A stretch of 64,000 bases of DNA from Chryseobacterium hagamense (GCF_007991455.1 NZ_BJYJ01000002.1:338120-402119), one strand, 5' to 3'; positions 25,403 to 34,655 are shown, numbered from the stretch's first letter. A program made the numbers and translations. The notes: generated from the letters alone by a model not told the origin.

Positions 25403-25891
25403 ATAGATATTATTTTTGATTTGTTACTTTTTATTTTCAGATTCAGACATCAGATTCCAGACCATTCCGTGAGACTTTAAATTAAAATCAAATTAAAACT
25501 GATATCTAAAGTCTGATGTCCTTTATCTGATTCAATCATTTAATTCGGGAGCTATATCGCAAAAAGCATTCAATTGTTGAATTTTCAAAAAATAAGGACA
25601 AAATTTCCGGATTTTACATTTTGATGATAAAATGGAAAGTCAAAATTTCCGGTTTTAACCATTTCAGCAAAAATTGATTGGAATAATCGTCAGACAATGA
25701 ATCATGACAGACTTCCAGTTATTGAAGTCTCCTGAGATTCCACTTCAATACAGGAATGGTGGGACTATACAGGATTTTTGACGGAGGCATTTATACAGTG
25801 GTATATGTAAAGGCTGTTTGTACTGACGTCAAAAATCATATTTCCAATCTCCTGTTTTACGATCAAAATAAGTACTTTTGTGTTTTACCTG
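25403..25891. other. Divergent intergenic region between clpB and the TetR gene
   Basis: About 490 bp without a gene. A TACTTTTG (-7-like) lies at 25873-25880, only about 12 bp before the TetR ATG, so the transcript would have almost no leader. A small hairpin GACTTC...GAAGTC occurs around 25709-25728. Nothing else recognised. Confidence 0.5.
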
Positions 25892-26470
25892 ATGGAACTT
25901 AAAGAAAAACAAAAGAAAATATTAGATGTTGCCGTAGAACTTTTCAAGGAGAAAGGGTATATGGGAAGCTCTGTACGCGATCTGGCCACCCGGCTGAATA
26001 TCAAGGCGGCTTCCCTCTATGCACACATCCGTTCTAAAGAAGAAATCCTGGAGTGGATCTGTTTCGGCATTGCGCAGGAATTTTTCGACGAGCTTCAGCA
26101 GGTAAAAAATACGGAGGCAGCCCCAAGGGAAAAGCTGAACCTCTTTATTGAAAAGCATTTATCCGTAGTCCTTCAGAACCGCGACGTTACCCACATTTAT
26201 TCCAATGAATGGAAACACCTGGAAGAGAGGCTCCCCGAATTTGTGGAACTCAGGAAAAGCTACCAGCAGGAAGTGGAACAGCTGATTGCCGATATTTACC
26301 AGGCAGAGCGATGGGAACTCCGGTCCCCTTCTTTTACCACCAGGTTTATTCTTCATACCCTCAACAATTCTTATTTCTGGTTCAAAAGAAACACGGAATC
26401 CACCACCGAAATCACCGATGAAATCAGGGATAAGATCCTGTTTGGGCTTTTAGGAAAACGGAATGTTTAA
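25892..26470 (+). CDS. TetR/AcrR-family regulator, probable repressor of the paa operon
   Basis: A 192-residue TetR protein. The start at 25892 (MELKEKQKKILDVAVELFKE) is preferred to a GTG four codons upstream. The helix-turn-helix is GYMGSSVRDLATRLNIKAAS with LYAHIRSKEEIL. The ligand-binding part is alpha helical and contains YSNEWKHLEERLPEF. Position directly upstream and in the same orientation as the phenylacetate gene cluster, plus a palindrome over the paaK start region, points to control by phenylacetyl-CoA, as for PaaR-type TetR proteins. This is inference from context. It has a separate transcript from the paa genes (488-bp gap). Confidence 0.88.
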   Translation: MELKEKQKKILDVAVELFKEKGYMGSSVRDLATRLNIKAASLYAHIRSKEEILEWICFGIAQEFFDELQQVKNTEAAPREKLNLFIEKHLSVVLQNRDVTHIYSNEWKHLEERLPEFVELRKSYQQEVEQLIADIYQAERWELRSPSFTTRFILHTLNNSYFWFKRNTESTTEITDEIRDKILFGLLGKRNV

Positions 26471-26899
26471 AGCGGGCTTTTTATTCTCCTATAAATCAAA
26501 ACGGATTTCATAGATAGCTACGTTTTGACACATGAGTCACAGAGAAGATTTTAATAGGCTGAAAATATTTTAGAACACATCAGATAAATTAAAAATTGTA
26601 AAAGCTTTTGTAGCCTTCTACACATTTTGTATTGGTTTATTGTACAGGAAAAATATCTTTTGCCGCTTTGTGGTTAGAATGCTTCAACAGGCTTCTTTAT
26701 GTTTCATGGATAATAACGGGGCTTTAGGCTCCGCTCAGCCACCGTAAGGTTCGATGAAATACCAATAAAATCAAAGATTTTATTTCTCATGTGCTCTAAA
26801 ATATGTGCAAAGCTTTATCCCAAAAATCTCATGTTTCTTATGTGTTAAATCTCATCTTTCCGGGTTGTCAAAGTCCCACATGACGAAAATCATAAAAAT
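26471..26899. other. Intergenic stretch upstream of the paa promoter
   Basis: About 430 bp with no coding frame and no recognised structure apart from general AT-rich composition; no terminator for the TetR gene was identified. Confidence 0.5.
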
Positions 26900-26930
26900 T
26901 TTGTTATCTCTGAAATTCTTTTTACATTTG
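26900..26930 (+). promoter_or_regulatory. paa operon promoter, Bacteroidetes type
   Basis: TTTG at 26900-26903, 19-bp spacer, then TACATTTG at 26923-26930, an exact match to TTTG-N19-TAnnTTTG. The start of transcription would fall around 26936-26938, inside the operator palindrome. Confidence 0.85.
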
Positions 26931-26933
26931 TAC

Positions 26934-26947
26934 CTAACAAGTGTTAG
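26934..26947. promoter_or_regulatory. Palindromic operator at the paa transcription start
   Basis: CTAACA-AG-TGTTAG is a perfect 6-bp inverted repeat with a 2-bp spacer; a further GTTAG half follows at 26947-26951. It begins 3 bp after the -7 element, a position where a bound TetR repressor would block initiation. The upstream TetR regulator is the natural candidate. Confidence 0.7.
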
Positions 26948-26958
26948 TTAGTTTAGTC

Positions 26959-28275
26959 ATGGATTTTTCAGTGGAATATTTACAATTGGATCAGCTGCGG
27001 GCTTTACAGTCTGAGCGATTGATTCGTTTGGTACGGTATCTGGGTGATAAATCGGAGTTTTATGCAGGGAAAATGATGGAGTCGGGAATTTCACCGGAAG
27101 ATATTCGATCCATTGACGACATTGCTAAGCTGCCGATTACTTATAAACAGGATTTAAGAGACAACTACCCGTTCGGGTTATGCACAGTTCCTAAAAATGA
27201 GCTGCAGCGGATTCACTGCTCCAGCGGGACAACCGGCAAACCGACGGTGGTGGGGTATACCAAAGAAGATGTAGACCTGTTCAGCGAAGTCGTGGCCCGA
27301 TCACTGAATGCGGCAGGAGCCCGACCGGGGATGCAGCTGCACAATGCTTATGGTTACGGGATTTTTACCGGTGGCCTCGGACTTCATTACGGAGCGGAAA
27401 AGCTCGGAATGAGTGTTCTTCCGATTTCAGGGGGAATGACTTCCAGGCAGGTTGATCTGATCATGGATTTCAAACCAGAAGTCCTGTGCTGTTCGCCTTC
27501 CTATGCCCTGACCATTGCAGATGAACTCATGAAAAGAGGGGTGGCTCCTGAAGAAGTCAGCCTGAAATATGCGGTGCTCGGTTCAGAGCCGTGGACGGAA
27601 ATCATCCGGCATCATATCGAAGAAAGACTCGGTGTTCATGCGGTAAACATCTACGGGCTCAGCGAAATCATCGGTCCCGGCGTTTCGGTGGAAGACTTTG
27701 AAGAAAAAGGAGGTTCCTATATCTGGGAAGACCATTTTTATCCGGAAATTTTAGATCCCATTACCAAGCAGCCGGTCCCATTCGGGGAAGAAGGTGTACT
27801 GGTGATCACGACCCTAACGAAGAAGGCCATGCCACTGCTGCGTTACTGGACCAACGACATCACCAGCCTGTATTACGATGAAAAAGGAAAACGGACCATG
27901 GTGAAAATGAAGCCGATTCTAGGAAGGGCAGACGATATGCTGATCGTGAGAGGTGTAAATGTTTACCCAAGCCAGATCGAAGAAGCGTTTTCCCACGTTC
28001 CGGGAGTCGTACCGAATTATTACCTGACGCCGGTGGAAAAAGAGCAGATGTGCATAGCACTGGATATCGACGTGGAAATTGATGCCGGTATTATAAAATC
28101 CTCCCACCTGCAGCAGGGTACCGATGAATATCTTACTTTTGTCGGAAACTTCGGAAAAAAAATAGAAAACGAAATAAAAAAGCGGGTTGGGATTACTACT
28201 GCCGTGAAAATTCACGTCCAGGACAGCCTGCCGAAATGCGAAGGCGGAAAAATCAACAGAATACTCAAAAGATAA
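26959..28275 (+). CDS. paaK: Phenylacetate-CoA ligase PaaK
   Basis: A 438-residue AMP-forming ligase of normal length that activates phenylacetate with ATP and CoA, the first step of the pathway. The start at 26959 (MDFSVEYLQLDQLRALQSER) lies about 20 bp after the operator; an in-frame GTG upstream falls inside the operator. Motifs: P-loop-like IHCSSGTTGKPTVVGYT (about 86-102), IYGLSEIIGPGV, GVLVITTLTKKAMPLLRYWT, and the hinge LGRADDMLIVRGVNVYPSQI. C-terminal part ends LPKCEGGKINRILKR with the catalytic Lys region. Its stop overlaps the PaaE start by one base (TAATG), so translation is coupled. First gene of the paa operon. Confidence 0.95.
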   Translation: MDFSVEYLQLDQLRALQSERLIRLVRYLGDKSEFYAGKMMESGISPEDIRSIDDIAKLPITYKQDLRDNYPFGLCTVPKNELQRIHCSSGTTGKPTVVGYTKEDVDLFSEVVARSLNAAGARPGMQLHNAYGYGIFTGGLGLHYGAEKLGMSVLPISGGMTSRQVDLIMDFKPEVLCCSPSYALTIADELMKRGVAPEEVSLKYAVLGSEPWTEIIRHHIEERLGVHAVNIYGLSEIIGPGVSVEDFEEKGGSYIWEDHFYPEILDPITKQPVPFGEEGVLVITTLTKKAMPLLRYWTNDITSLYYDEKGKRTMVKMKPILGRADDMLIVRGVNVYPSQIEEAFSHVPGVVPNYYLTPVEKEQMCIALDIDVEIDAGIIKSSHLQQGTDEYLTFVGNFGKKIENEIKKRVGITTAVKIHVQDSLPKCEGGKINRILKR

Positions 28276-29360
28276 TGAATTCATTTTATAAACTAAAAAC
28301 CGTAAAGGTTCAGAAAGATACAGCGGATGCCGTGAACGTAGCCGTGGAAATCCCCGAGGAGCTGAAGGATAAATTCAGGTTCAGGCAGGGGCAGTATCTT
28401 AATTTCCGCATGATGATCGACGGAAATGAAGAAAGGCGTTCTTATTCCATCTGCAATGCACCCAGCGAAAAAAGCAATACGCTGGAAGTATTGGTAAAGC
28501 TGCTGGAAGGCGGAAAGGTTTCCGGCTATTTCAACGAACACCTGCACATGGATGAAGTCTTGGAAGTAATGCCCCCGATGGGCGGTTTTAATACTTCCTA
28601 CCACCCGACCAATGTGAAAACCTATATCGGACTGGCGGCAGGAAGCGGAATCAGCCCCGTGCTTTCCAACATCAAAGAAAGTTTGTATCAGGAGCCGGAT
28701 TCAAACGCATATCTGTTTTACAGCAACAGAAGTATGAACCATGTGATGAAAAAGGCTGAAATCGAGGCATTGGTGCAGAAATTCAACGGAAGGCTGAAGG
28801 TCATTTATCTCGTAAGCCGTGAGAAGCATGAAGATGAACTGTTTGAAGGAAGAATCTGTCCGGATAAACTGGAGCAGCTGTTCGAAAGACATCCTGAGAT
28901 TGATGTAAAGGAAGCGACCTATTTTATCTGCGGCCCTTCGGAAATGATCAAAGGGGTAGCGGATTATCTGAAAAAAGATAAAAAAGTACCGGCTATCCAG
29001 GTATTGTTTGAGTATTTCACCGCTCCGGATGAAGAAAATTCGGAAGAGATGAGCGACGAATTCAAAGCCATTGCCAATATCGAGAGTATGGTAACGGTTA
29101 TTATTGATGATGATGAATACTCATTCCACCTCAACTCAAAAAAAGAAAGTATCTTAGATAAAGCATTAAAGGATAATCTTCCGGTGCCGTTTGCCTGCAA
29201 AGGAGGAGTGTGCTGTACGTGTAAAGCCGAAGTTCTCGAAGGGGAAGTCTTTATGGAAAAGAACTATGCGCTTACCGAAGAAGAAGTAGCCCGCGGCTAT
29301 GTACTGACCTGCCAGTGCCACCCGACTACCAACGTGGTGATGCTGAATTATGATGTGTAA
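28275..29360 (+). CDS. paaE: Phenylacetyl-CoA epoxidase reductase subunit PaaE
   Basis: A 361-residue reductase that passes NADPH electrons to the PaaABC oxygenase. An FAD domain (FRQGQYLNFRMM, RRSYSICNAPSE) and NAD(P) domain (GLAAGSGISPVLSNIKESL, YFICGPSEMIKGV) are followed by a plant-type 2Fe-2S ferredoxin domain with CKGGVCCTCKAEV and a distal Cys in VLTCQCHP. The start at 28275 (MNSFYKLKTVKVQKDTADAV) overlaps the PaaK stop. Unlike Escherichia coli, where paaE ends the paaABCDE block, it comes first here. The following spacer holds the inverted repeats typical of this operon. Confidence 0.95.
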   Translation: MNSFYKLKTVKVQKDTADAVNVAVEIPEELKDKFRFRQGQYLNFRMMIDGNEERRSYSICNAPSEKSNTLEVLVKLLEGGKVSGYFNEHLHMDEVLEVMPPMGGFNTSYHPTNVKTYIGLAAGSGISPVLSNIKESLYQEPDSNAYLFYSNRSMNHVMKKAEIEALVQKFNGRLKVIYLVSREKHEDELFEGRICPDKLEQLFERHPEIDVKEATYFICGPSEMIKGVADYLKKDKKVPAIQVLFEYFTAPDEENSEEMSDEFKAIANIESMVTVIIDDDEYSFHLNSKKESILDKALKDNLPVPFACKGGVCCTCKAEVLEGEVFMEKNYALTEEEVARGYVLTCQCHPTTNVVMLNYDV

Positions 29361-29496
29361 TTAATATACCTATATAACAATTTACCAATGTAACAATTAT
29401 TGCCGGATTTGTACATTATGACATTAATACACTATTGCACTGATACATTGTTACATTTATATATTGTTACATTTTAAAATTTGAAAAATTTTAATT
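29361..29496. repeat. paa spacer with ATGTAACAAT/ATTGTTACAT inverted repeats
   Basis: Spacer paaE-paaA. AATGTAACAAT near 29384 on the plus strand, with ATTGTTACATT twice further on (about 29447 and 29464), so the RNA can fold into a long hairpin. No coding frame. Confidence 0.75.
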
Positions 29497-30435
29497 ATGG
29501 ACTTAGAAAAATTCGTACAATATGTACACGACGAAAATAAGGTGGAACCGAAAGATGTGATGCCTGACGATTACAGGAAGCTTTTGGTTCGCCAGATCTC
29601 CCAGCATGCCCATTCTGAAATCGTAGGGATGCTGCCGGAAGCCAACTGGATTTCCAGGGCGCCTTCACTAAGGAGAAAAATGGCTTTGCTGGCAAAGGTT
29701 CAGGATGAGGCCGGACACGGTTTATATCTTTATTCCGCTACCGAAACTTTAGGGGACGGAAGCATCCGGGCCGACCGGGATGCCACTTATGAAGATATGC
29801 TTTCCGGAAAAGCCAAATATTCAAGCATCTTTAACTATCCCACGTTAAGCTGGGCCGATATCGGTGCCATCGGATGGCTGGTAGATGGTGCTGCAATTAT
29901 GAACCAGGTGATGCTGATGGGAAATTCCTACGGACCTTACTCCAGAGCGATGGTGAAGATCTGTAAAGAAGAATCCTTCCATCAAAGACAGGGGTATGAA
30001 ATCCTGATGGCGCTATGCCGCGGAACCAGGCAGCAAAAAGAGATGGCCCAGGCTTCGCTGAACCGTTTCTGGTGGCCGGCACTGATGATGTTCGGGCCAA
30101 ATGACGACAGCTCACCAAACTCCAAAATCTCGATGAACTACCGGGTGAAAAGAGAGAGCAACGACAGCCTTCGTCAGCGGTTTATCGATGTCACCGTTTC
30201 TCAGGCTGAATTTTTAGGCTTAACCGTGCCTGATAAAGACCTGAAATGGAATGAGGAAAGACAGCATTACGATTTCGGAGAACTTCCGTGGGATGAATTT
30301 ATGGAAATCCTGAAAGGAAACGGCCCGTGCAACAAAAAACGTATTGAAACCAAACGTAAAGCCCAGAGAGAGAATTCCTGGGTAAAAGAAGCGGCGGCCG
30401 CTTTTGCAGAAAAACAGGAAAAAATTTCAATATAA
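29497..30435 (+). CDS. paaA: Phenylacetyl-CoA epoxidase catalytic subunit PaaA
   Basis: A 312-residue di-iron oxygenase subunit. It holds the four-helix-bundle iron ligands: Glu in [17 protein letters not shown], and Glu/His in [20 protein letters not shown], then [18 protein letters not shown]. Substrate region: [20 protein letters not shown]. It converts phenylacetyl-CoA to the ring 1,2-epoxide with PaaBCE. Length and motifs match the family closely. Second in the epoxidase block (paaE, A, B, C, D), separated from paaB by a repeat-filled spacer. Confidence 0.97.
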   Translation: MDLEKFVQYVHDENKVEPKDVMPDDYRKLLVRQISQHAHSEIVGMLPEANWISRAPSLRRKMALLAKVQDEAGHGLYLYSATETLGDGSIRADRDATYEDMLSGKAKYSSIFNYPTLSWADIGAIGWLVDGAAIMNQVMLMGNSYGPYSRAMVKICKEESFHQRQGYEILMALCRGTRQQKEMAQASLNRFWWPALMMFGPNDDSSPNSKISMNYRVKRESNDSLRQRFIDVTVSQAEFLGLTVPDKDLKWNEERQHYDFGELPWDEFMEILKGNGPCNKKRIETKRKAQRENSWVKEAAAAFAEKQEKISI

Positions 30436-30544
30436 CAATATACCAATGTAAAAATGTAACAATGCTATTGTCATTCTGTATTAAGCAAGGAATTTCATTA
30501 TTGTTAAACTGTTACATTGATACATTGTTAAATTAATTTTAATT
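30436..30544. repeat. paa spacer with ATGTAACAAT/ATTGTTACAT inverted repeats
   Basis: Spacer paaA-paaB. AATGTAACAATG near 30453 and CTGTTACATTGATACATTG near 30508 form an inverted pair that could fold to a hairpin. Confidence 0.72.
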
Positions 30545-30826
30545 ATGGCAAATTTAGATATGTGGGAAGTATTTATCCAGACTAAACCGGGATTGTCCCA
30601 CAAACACGTAGGAATCGTACAGGCACCGACTGCCGAAATGGCATTGCAGAACGCCAGGGACGTTTATACCAGAAGAAAAGAAGGGACTTCCGTTTGGGTG
30701 GTGCCGAGCAAGTATATCGTGACTTCGGAAGGGATCGACAAAGAAGCATTTTTTGATCCGGCCGACGACAAGCTGTACCGTCACCCGACATTCTACGACA
30801 TCCCGAACGATGTAAAAAATATGTAA
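30545..30826 (+). CDS. paaB: Phenylacetyl-CoA epoxidase subunit PaaB
   Basis: A 93-residue subunit of the PaaABCE complex, ANLDMWEVFIQTKPGLSHKH at the start, then VGIVQAPTAEMALQNARDVY, RRKEGTSVWVVPSKYI and FDPADDKLYRHPTFYDIP. Normal family length. PaaB is needed for the assembly of the multicomponent complex rather than for catalysis. Flanked on both sides by inverted-repeat spacers. Confidence 0.96.
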   Translation: MANLDMWEVFIQTKPGLSHKHVGIVQAPTAEMALQNARDVYTRRKEGTSVWVVPSKYIVTSEGIDKEAFFDPADDKLYRHPTFYDIPNDVKNM

Positions 30827-30898
30827 TCCATTGTAAAATGTCAGATGTAAAAAGTACATTGTACATTCCGACATTTTACATTGTACAAAAATTGAAAA
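30827..30898. repeat. paa spacer with inverted repeats (variant)
   Basis: Spacer paaB-paaC. TTGTAAAATGTC near 30832 and GACATTTTACATTGTAC near 30870 form a long inverted pair; AGTACATTGTACATT lies between. Confidence 0.7.
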
Positions 30899-31648
30899 AT
30901 GAATCCATTATATAATTATTTATTAAAACTGGCCGACGACAGCTTTATCATGGGGCAGCGTTTATCGGCATGGTGCGGGGAAGGCCCTTATCTGGAAGAG
31001 GATATCGCATTGACGAATATCGCGCTGGATGAATTGGGACAGGCCAACAACTTCTACGTGTATGCTTCAAGAGTTGCCGATAACGGTAAAACCGAAGACG
31101 ATCTTGCCTTCTTAAGATACGAACATGAATATGTGAACGCCCACTGGACCGAGCTTCCCAACGAAGATTATGCACAGACGATCCTGAAAGTTTATGTTTT
31201 TGCGGTGTACCAGAAGCTGATGTATGAATCTTTATCCCGATCTGCGGACGAAGAGCTTTCTGCCATTGCCCAGAAATCCCTGAAGGAAGTGCGGTACCAT
31301 TATACCCATGCGGCTTCCTGGATGAAAATTTTCGCTCAGGGAACCGAAGAAAGCAGATCCCGTCTGGAAAAAGCCATTGAAAATATCTGGGAATACACCA
31401 AAGGATTATTTGCCAAAACTGAAGGCGAGGATGATCTGATGGCTTTACATATTGTTCCGGATACAGATGCACTGTATGAAGAATTTTTAGCAATCACCCG
31501 GAAAGACTTTGCCGGATACGGATTGGAATATCCAGCAAATCCTTTCATGCAGCCAAAATCAAGAACCGGCTATCATACTGAATATTTCGGATTTATGCTT
31601 TGCGAACTGCAGTATATGCAGAGAGCGTATCCGGGATGTACCTGGTAA
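30899..31648 (+). CDS. paaC: Phenylacetyl-CoA epoxidase structural subunit PaaC
   Basis: A 249-residue ferritin-like partner of PaaA. Motifs: LADDSFIMGQRLSAWCGEGP, EDIALTNIALDELGQANNFY, RYEHEYVNAHWTELPNEDYA, EVRYHYTHAASWMKIFAQGT. It binds PaaA in the catalytic heterodimer and generally lacks its own functional di-iron site. Length and sequence are typical. The spacer to paaD is of the second repeat type (AATTTGAAAAT). Confidence 0.96.
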   Translation: MNPLYNYLLKLADDSFIMGQRLSAWCGEGPYLEEDIALTNIALDELGQANNFYVYASRVADNGKTEDDLAFLRYEHEYVNAHWTELPNEDYAQTILKVYVFAVYQKLMYESLSRSADEELSAIAQKSLKEVRYHYTHAASWMKIFAQGTEESRSRLEKAIENIWEYTKGLFAKTEGEDDLMALHIVPDTDALYEEFLAITRKDFAGYGLEYPANPFMQPKSRTGYHTEYFGFMLCELQYMQRAYPGCTW

Positions 31649-31747
31649 AAAAATCCAATTAATTAATTTGAAAATGTGCTAATTTTAAAATGACGAACAA
31701 CTTTGAATTTTCAAATTTCCCCGGTTTTCAAATTTTTAAATTAATCA
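31649..31747. repeat. paa spacer with AATTTGAAAATG inverted repeats
   Basis: Spacer paaC-paaD. AATTTGAAAATGTG near 31667 and ATTTTCAAATTTCC near 31707, with TTTTCAAATTTTTAAATT near 31731, form inverted pairs. A different repeat from the other spacers. Confidence 0.65.
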
Positions 31748-32212
31748 ATGAAAGATCCTTTAGACATATTAGAAATGGTTCCTGATCCGGAAATTCCCGT
31801 GATCAATATCGTAGAGCTGGGCATTGTACGGGAAGCGAAAGTAACCGGGGAAAATTCCTGTGAAGTTACCATTACGCCGACGTATTCTGCCTGTCCTGCC
31901 ATGTTCACCATTGAGGAAGACATCATCAAGATCATGAAGGAAAACGGCTGGGACGCTAAAGTCGTGACCAAAATGTTTCCGATCTGGACCACCGACTGGC
32001 TTACGGATGAAGCCCGGGAAAAACTGCGGGTTTACGGAATTACACCACCGGAAAAAGGGGCAGACGAACACCATATCGGAAAACCGAAAAAATGTCCGCG
32101 CTGCGGTTCGGAACACACCAGGCAGATCAGCCGGTTCGGATCTACGCTTTGTAAGGCCTCTTACCAGTGTTTGGACTGCCTGGAACCTTTTGATTATTTT
32201 AAATGCCACTAA
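31748..32212 (+). CDS. paaD: Phenylacetate pathway protein PaaD (MIP18/SufT-like, Fe-S or metal insertion)
   Basis: A 154-residue protein. The N-terminal MIP18-like domain has DPEIPVINIVELGIVREAKV and TPTYSACPAMFTIEEDI. The C-terminal part has a Cys-rich zinc-type motif: CPRCGSEHTRQISRFGST followed by LCKASYQCLDCLEPFDYFKC. PaaD is required for maturation of the epoxidase, probably of the PaaE iron-sulfur centre. It ends the epoxidase block. Normal length. Confidence 0.95.
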   Translation: MKDPLDILEMVPDPEIPVINIVELGIVREAKVTGENSCEVTITPTYSACPAMFTIEEDIIKIMKENGWDAKVVTKMFPIWTTDWLTDEAREKLRVYGITPPEKGADEHHIGKPKKCPRCGSEHTRQISRFGSTLCKASYQCLDCLEPFDYFKCH

Positions 32213-32387
32213 AATTAATGTAACAATGTAAAAATATACCAATGTAACAATACATCAATGTAGAAAATTACCAATAAAATTCAGACCGAATTATAAGTAT
32301 TACATTGTTAAACTGGTATATTGATAGATTATTATACTGGTACATTGTTACATTACTTTATATTTGTTAAATCAAAAAATTAAAACG
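32213..32387. repeat. paa spacer with ATGTAACAAT/ATTGTTACAT inverted repeats
   Basis: Spacer paaD-paaG, 175 bp. AATGTAACAAT occurs near 32218 and 32241 on the plus strand, ATTACATTGTTAAAC near 32299 and TACATTGTTACATTAC near 32341 in inverse orientation. The arms could pair across the spacer. Confidence 0.75.
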
Positions 32388-33188
32388 ATGTATACCCAAC
32401 TCGATATTGAGACTCATTTTGAAGGAAAGCTGAAAATTGCTTACCTCAACCAGCCGGACACCATGAATGCACTGACCAAGCCATCCTTATCCGATCTGAA
32501 AGATTTTATCCATGAATGCAGCAACGATCACACGGTTCGTTGTGTAGCCATTTCCGGAAGAGGAAGAGCATTCTGTTCAGGCCAGAATCTGGATGATGCT
32601 TTTGTTACCGGTAATGAACATCAGGACCATGATGTTATCCGTAAAATTGTAACCGATTATTACAATCCGCTGGTGATGGAGCTTACCCGCTGCAAAAAAC
32701 CGGTGGTAGCCCTGGTGAATGGTCCTGCTGTAGGTGCCGGAGCCATGCTGGCCCTGATCTGTGATTTTGTACTGGCCAATAACAAGGCATATTTCTCCCA
32801 GGCTTTCTCCAATATCGGACTGATTCCTGATACCGGAGGTACCTATTTCTTACCGAAATTACTGGGAAGACAACTCGCCAATTATTTGGCATTTACCGGC
32901 AAAAGATTATCGGCTGAAGAATCAAAATCCTACGGATTGGTGGCTGAGGTTTTTGCGGAAGAAGAATTCAATTCCAAATCCATGGAAATTCTCGAGAAAA
33001 TGGCCAATATGCCGACCGCTGCGATTAAATTAACAAAAAAAGCATTCGCCAATTCTTATAATAATACGTTGAAGGAACAGCTGGAACTGGAAGCCGACCT
33101 GCAGCAGGAAGCTGCCGGAACAGAAGATTTCATCGAAGGCGTAAATGCATTTTTACAGAAAAGAAAACCTGATTATAAAGGAAAATAG
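32388..33188 (+). CDS. paaG: 1,2-epoxyphenylacetyl-CoA isomerase PaaG (crotonase fold)
   Basis: A 266-residue crotonase-family protein. The start at 32388 (MYTQLDIETHFEGKLKIAYL) is preferred to an upstream frame start. Oxyanion-hole motifs: GRGRAFCSGQNLDD and VNGPAVGAGAMLALICDFVL. Both hydratase Glu residues are replaced (GAGAM and SQAFSN), while the Asp in IGLIPDTGGTYF is kept: the PaaG isomerase pattern rather than that of a hydratase. It converts the ring epoxide to the oxepin-CoA and also shifts double bonds later in the pathway. Confidence 0.92.
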   Translation: MYTQLDIETHFEGKLKIAYLNQPDTMNALTKPSLSDLKDFIHECSNDHTVRCVAISGRGRAFCSGQNLDDAFVTGNEHQDHDVIRKIVTDYYNPLVMELTRCKKPVVALVNGPAVGAGAMLALICDFVLANNKAYFSQAFSNIGLIPDTGGTYFLPKLLGRQLANYLAFTGKRLSAEESKSYGLVAEVFAEEEFNSKSMEILEKMANMPTAAIKLTKKAFANSYNNTLKEQLELEADLQQEAAGTEDFIEGVNAFLQKRKPDYKGK

Positions 33189-33277
33189 AAATTAATATAA
33201 CAATGTAATAATGTAGCAGTTTACCAATCTTATTGTTACATACATTGTTATATTGTTACATTGTTATATTGATATAT
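33189..33277. repeat. paa spacer with ATGTAACAAT/ATTGTTACAT inverted repeats
   Basis: Spacer paaG-paaH. ATAACAATGTAATAATG near 33196 and TTGTTACATACATTGTTATA near 33234, then ATTGTTACATTGTTATAT, form nested inverted pairs. Confidence 0.73.
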
Positions 33278-34408
33278 ATGAAAGTAGGAATTATCGGTGC
33301 CGGAACCATGGGAATAGGCATCGCACAGGTAGCCGCCACAAACGGATGCCGCGTCTGGGTCTATGATGCCAATGCCCGGCAGGTGGAAACCGCCACCCTC
33401 GGCCTGGAAAAAACACTGATTAAACTCGTAGACAAACAAAAAATTTCAGCAGAGAAAATGACTGAAATTTTAGCCAATATCGCTATCGCTACCGAACTGA
33501 AGGACTTCAAGGACTGTGAACTCATCATTGAAGCCATTATCGAAAATAAAGAAATCAAGACCAAAGTTTTTACGGAACTGGAAAACCATGTTTCCGAAAG
33601 CTGTATCATCGGATCCAATACCTCATCCATTTCCATTACCTCTCTCGGTGCGGAACTGAAACACCCTGAACGTTTCATCGGAATCCACTTTTTCAATCCG
33701 GCACCGCTGATGCCTCTGGTGGAAGTGATCCCGTCTTTGCTGACTGAAAAATCATTACCGGAAAAGATGTACAGCCTGATGAGAAACTGGGGAAAAACGC
33801 CGGTCATCGCCAAAGATATCCCCGGATTTATCGTAAACAGGATTGCCCGTCCGTATTACGGGGAAGCCCTTCGGATGGTGGAAGAAAACATCGCCACTGT
33901 AGAACAGGTGGATGATGCCATGAAAACCATCGGAAACTTTAAAATGGGACCGTTTGAATTAATGGATCTCATTGGGGTGGACGTAAACTTCTCAGTAACC
34001 AAAACGGTGTACAACGAATATTTTTACGATCCGAAATACAAACCGTCCCTGTTGCAGCAGAGAATGTCCGAAGCCAAGCTTCACGGCCGGAAAACCGGAA
34101 AAGGGTTTTATGATTACGCTGAAGGAGCGGTGAAAGCTGAACCGCAGAAAGAGGAGGTGCTTTATCATCAGATTTTTATGAGAATTATCTCTATGCTGAT
34201 CAACGAGGCGGTGGAAGCCAAAAGATTAGGCATTGCCACTGATCAGGACCTTGAACTGGCCATGCAGAAAGGGGTCAACTATCCAAAAGGATTATTGGCC
34301 TGGGGACAGGAAATCGGATATGCAAAGATCTCCGAAACCCTGCAGAATCTTTATGACGAATATCAGGAAGACCGTTATAGACAAAGTCCTTTGCTGAGAA
34401 AACTATAA
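33278..34408 (+). CDS. paaH: 3-hydroxyacyl-CoA dehydrogenase PaaH
   Basis: A 376-residue NAD-dependent 3-hydroxyacyl-CoA dehydrogenase. The start at 33278 (MKVGIIGAGTMGIGIAQVAA) places the Rossmann GxGxxG at the N-terminus; the longer frame is spacer repeat sequence. Motifs: IIEAIIENKEIKTKVFTEL, SNTSSISITSLG, HFFNPAPLMPLVEV (catalytic His region), DIPGFIVNRI. A second C-terminal 3HCDH domain is present (residues about 290-376). It oxidises 3-hydroxyadipyl-CoA before thiolysis. Confidence 0.95.
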   Translation: MKVGIIGAGTMGIGIAQVAATNGCRVWVYDANARQVETATLGLEKTLIKLVDKQKISAEKMTEILANIAIATELKDFKDCELIIEAIIENKEIKTKVFTELENHVSESCIIGSNTSSISITSLGAELKHPERFIGIHFFNPAPLMPLVEVIPSLLTEKSLPEKMYSLMRNWGKTPVIAKDIPGFIVNRIARPYYGEALRMVEENIATVEQVDDAMKTIGNFKMGPFELMDLIGVDVNFSVTKTVYNEYFYDPKYKPSLLQQRMSEAKLHGRKTGKGFYDYAEGAVKAEPQKEEVLYHQIFMRIISMLINEAVEAKRLGIATDQDLELAMQKGVNYPKGLLAWGQEIGYAKISETLQNLYDEYQEDRYRQSPLLRKL

Positions 34409-34427
34409 TTATAAAACTAATTTATTG

Positions 34428-34655
34428 ATGAGTAGGTCAAGAAGGAAAAATCCAATAACAGGAATTACTACAGCAGAGACGGAAAAGAAAAATAAATTAG
34501 AGGCTAACAGAAAATTTAGAAGATTAAATAGAATTAAAATCCACAAAGGAAATTTTGAACTTTTTCAGTTAAGAGAAATATCAAATGTATGGAATTTCGA
34601 TAAAGATGGAAAACAGTATTTGAAAAAGCCTGACTGGAAAGACATAATGAAGTAA
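34428..34655 (+). CDS. Small basic conserved protein of unknown function
   Basis: A 75-residue, strongly basic protein beginning MSRSRRKNPITGITTAETEK, with a Lys/Arg-rich centre (EANRKFRRLNRIKIHKGNFE) and WKDIMK at the end. I recall proteins with the same MxRSRRKxPITGxTTAxSEK start in many bacteria, uncharacterised. It lies 19 bp after paaH in the operon but has no evident link to phenylacetate. Nucleic acid binding is possible from its charge. Start at 34428 rather than the TTG three bases upstream. Confidence 0.7.
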   Translation: MSRSRRKNPITGITTAETEKKNKLEANRKFRRLNRIKIHKGNFELFQLREISNVWNFDKDGKQYLKKPDWKDIMK

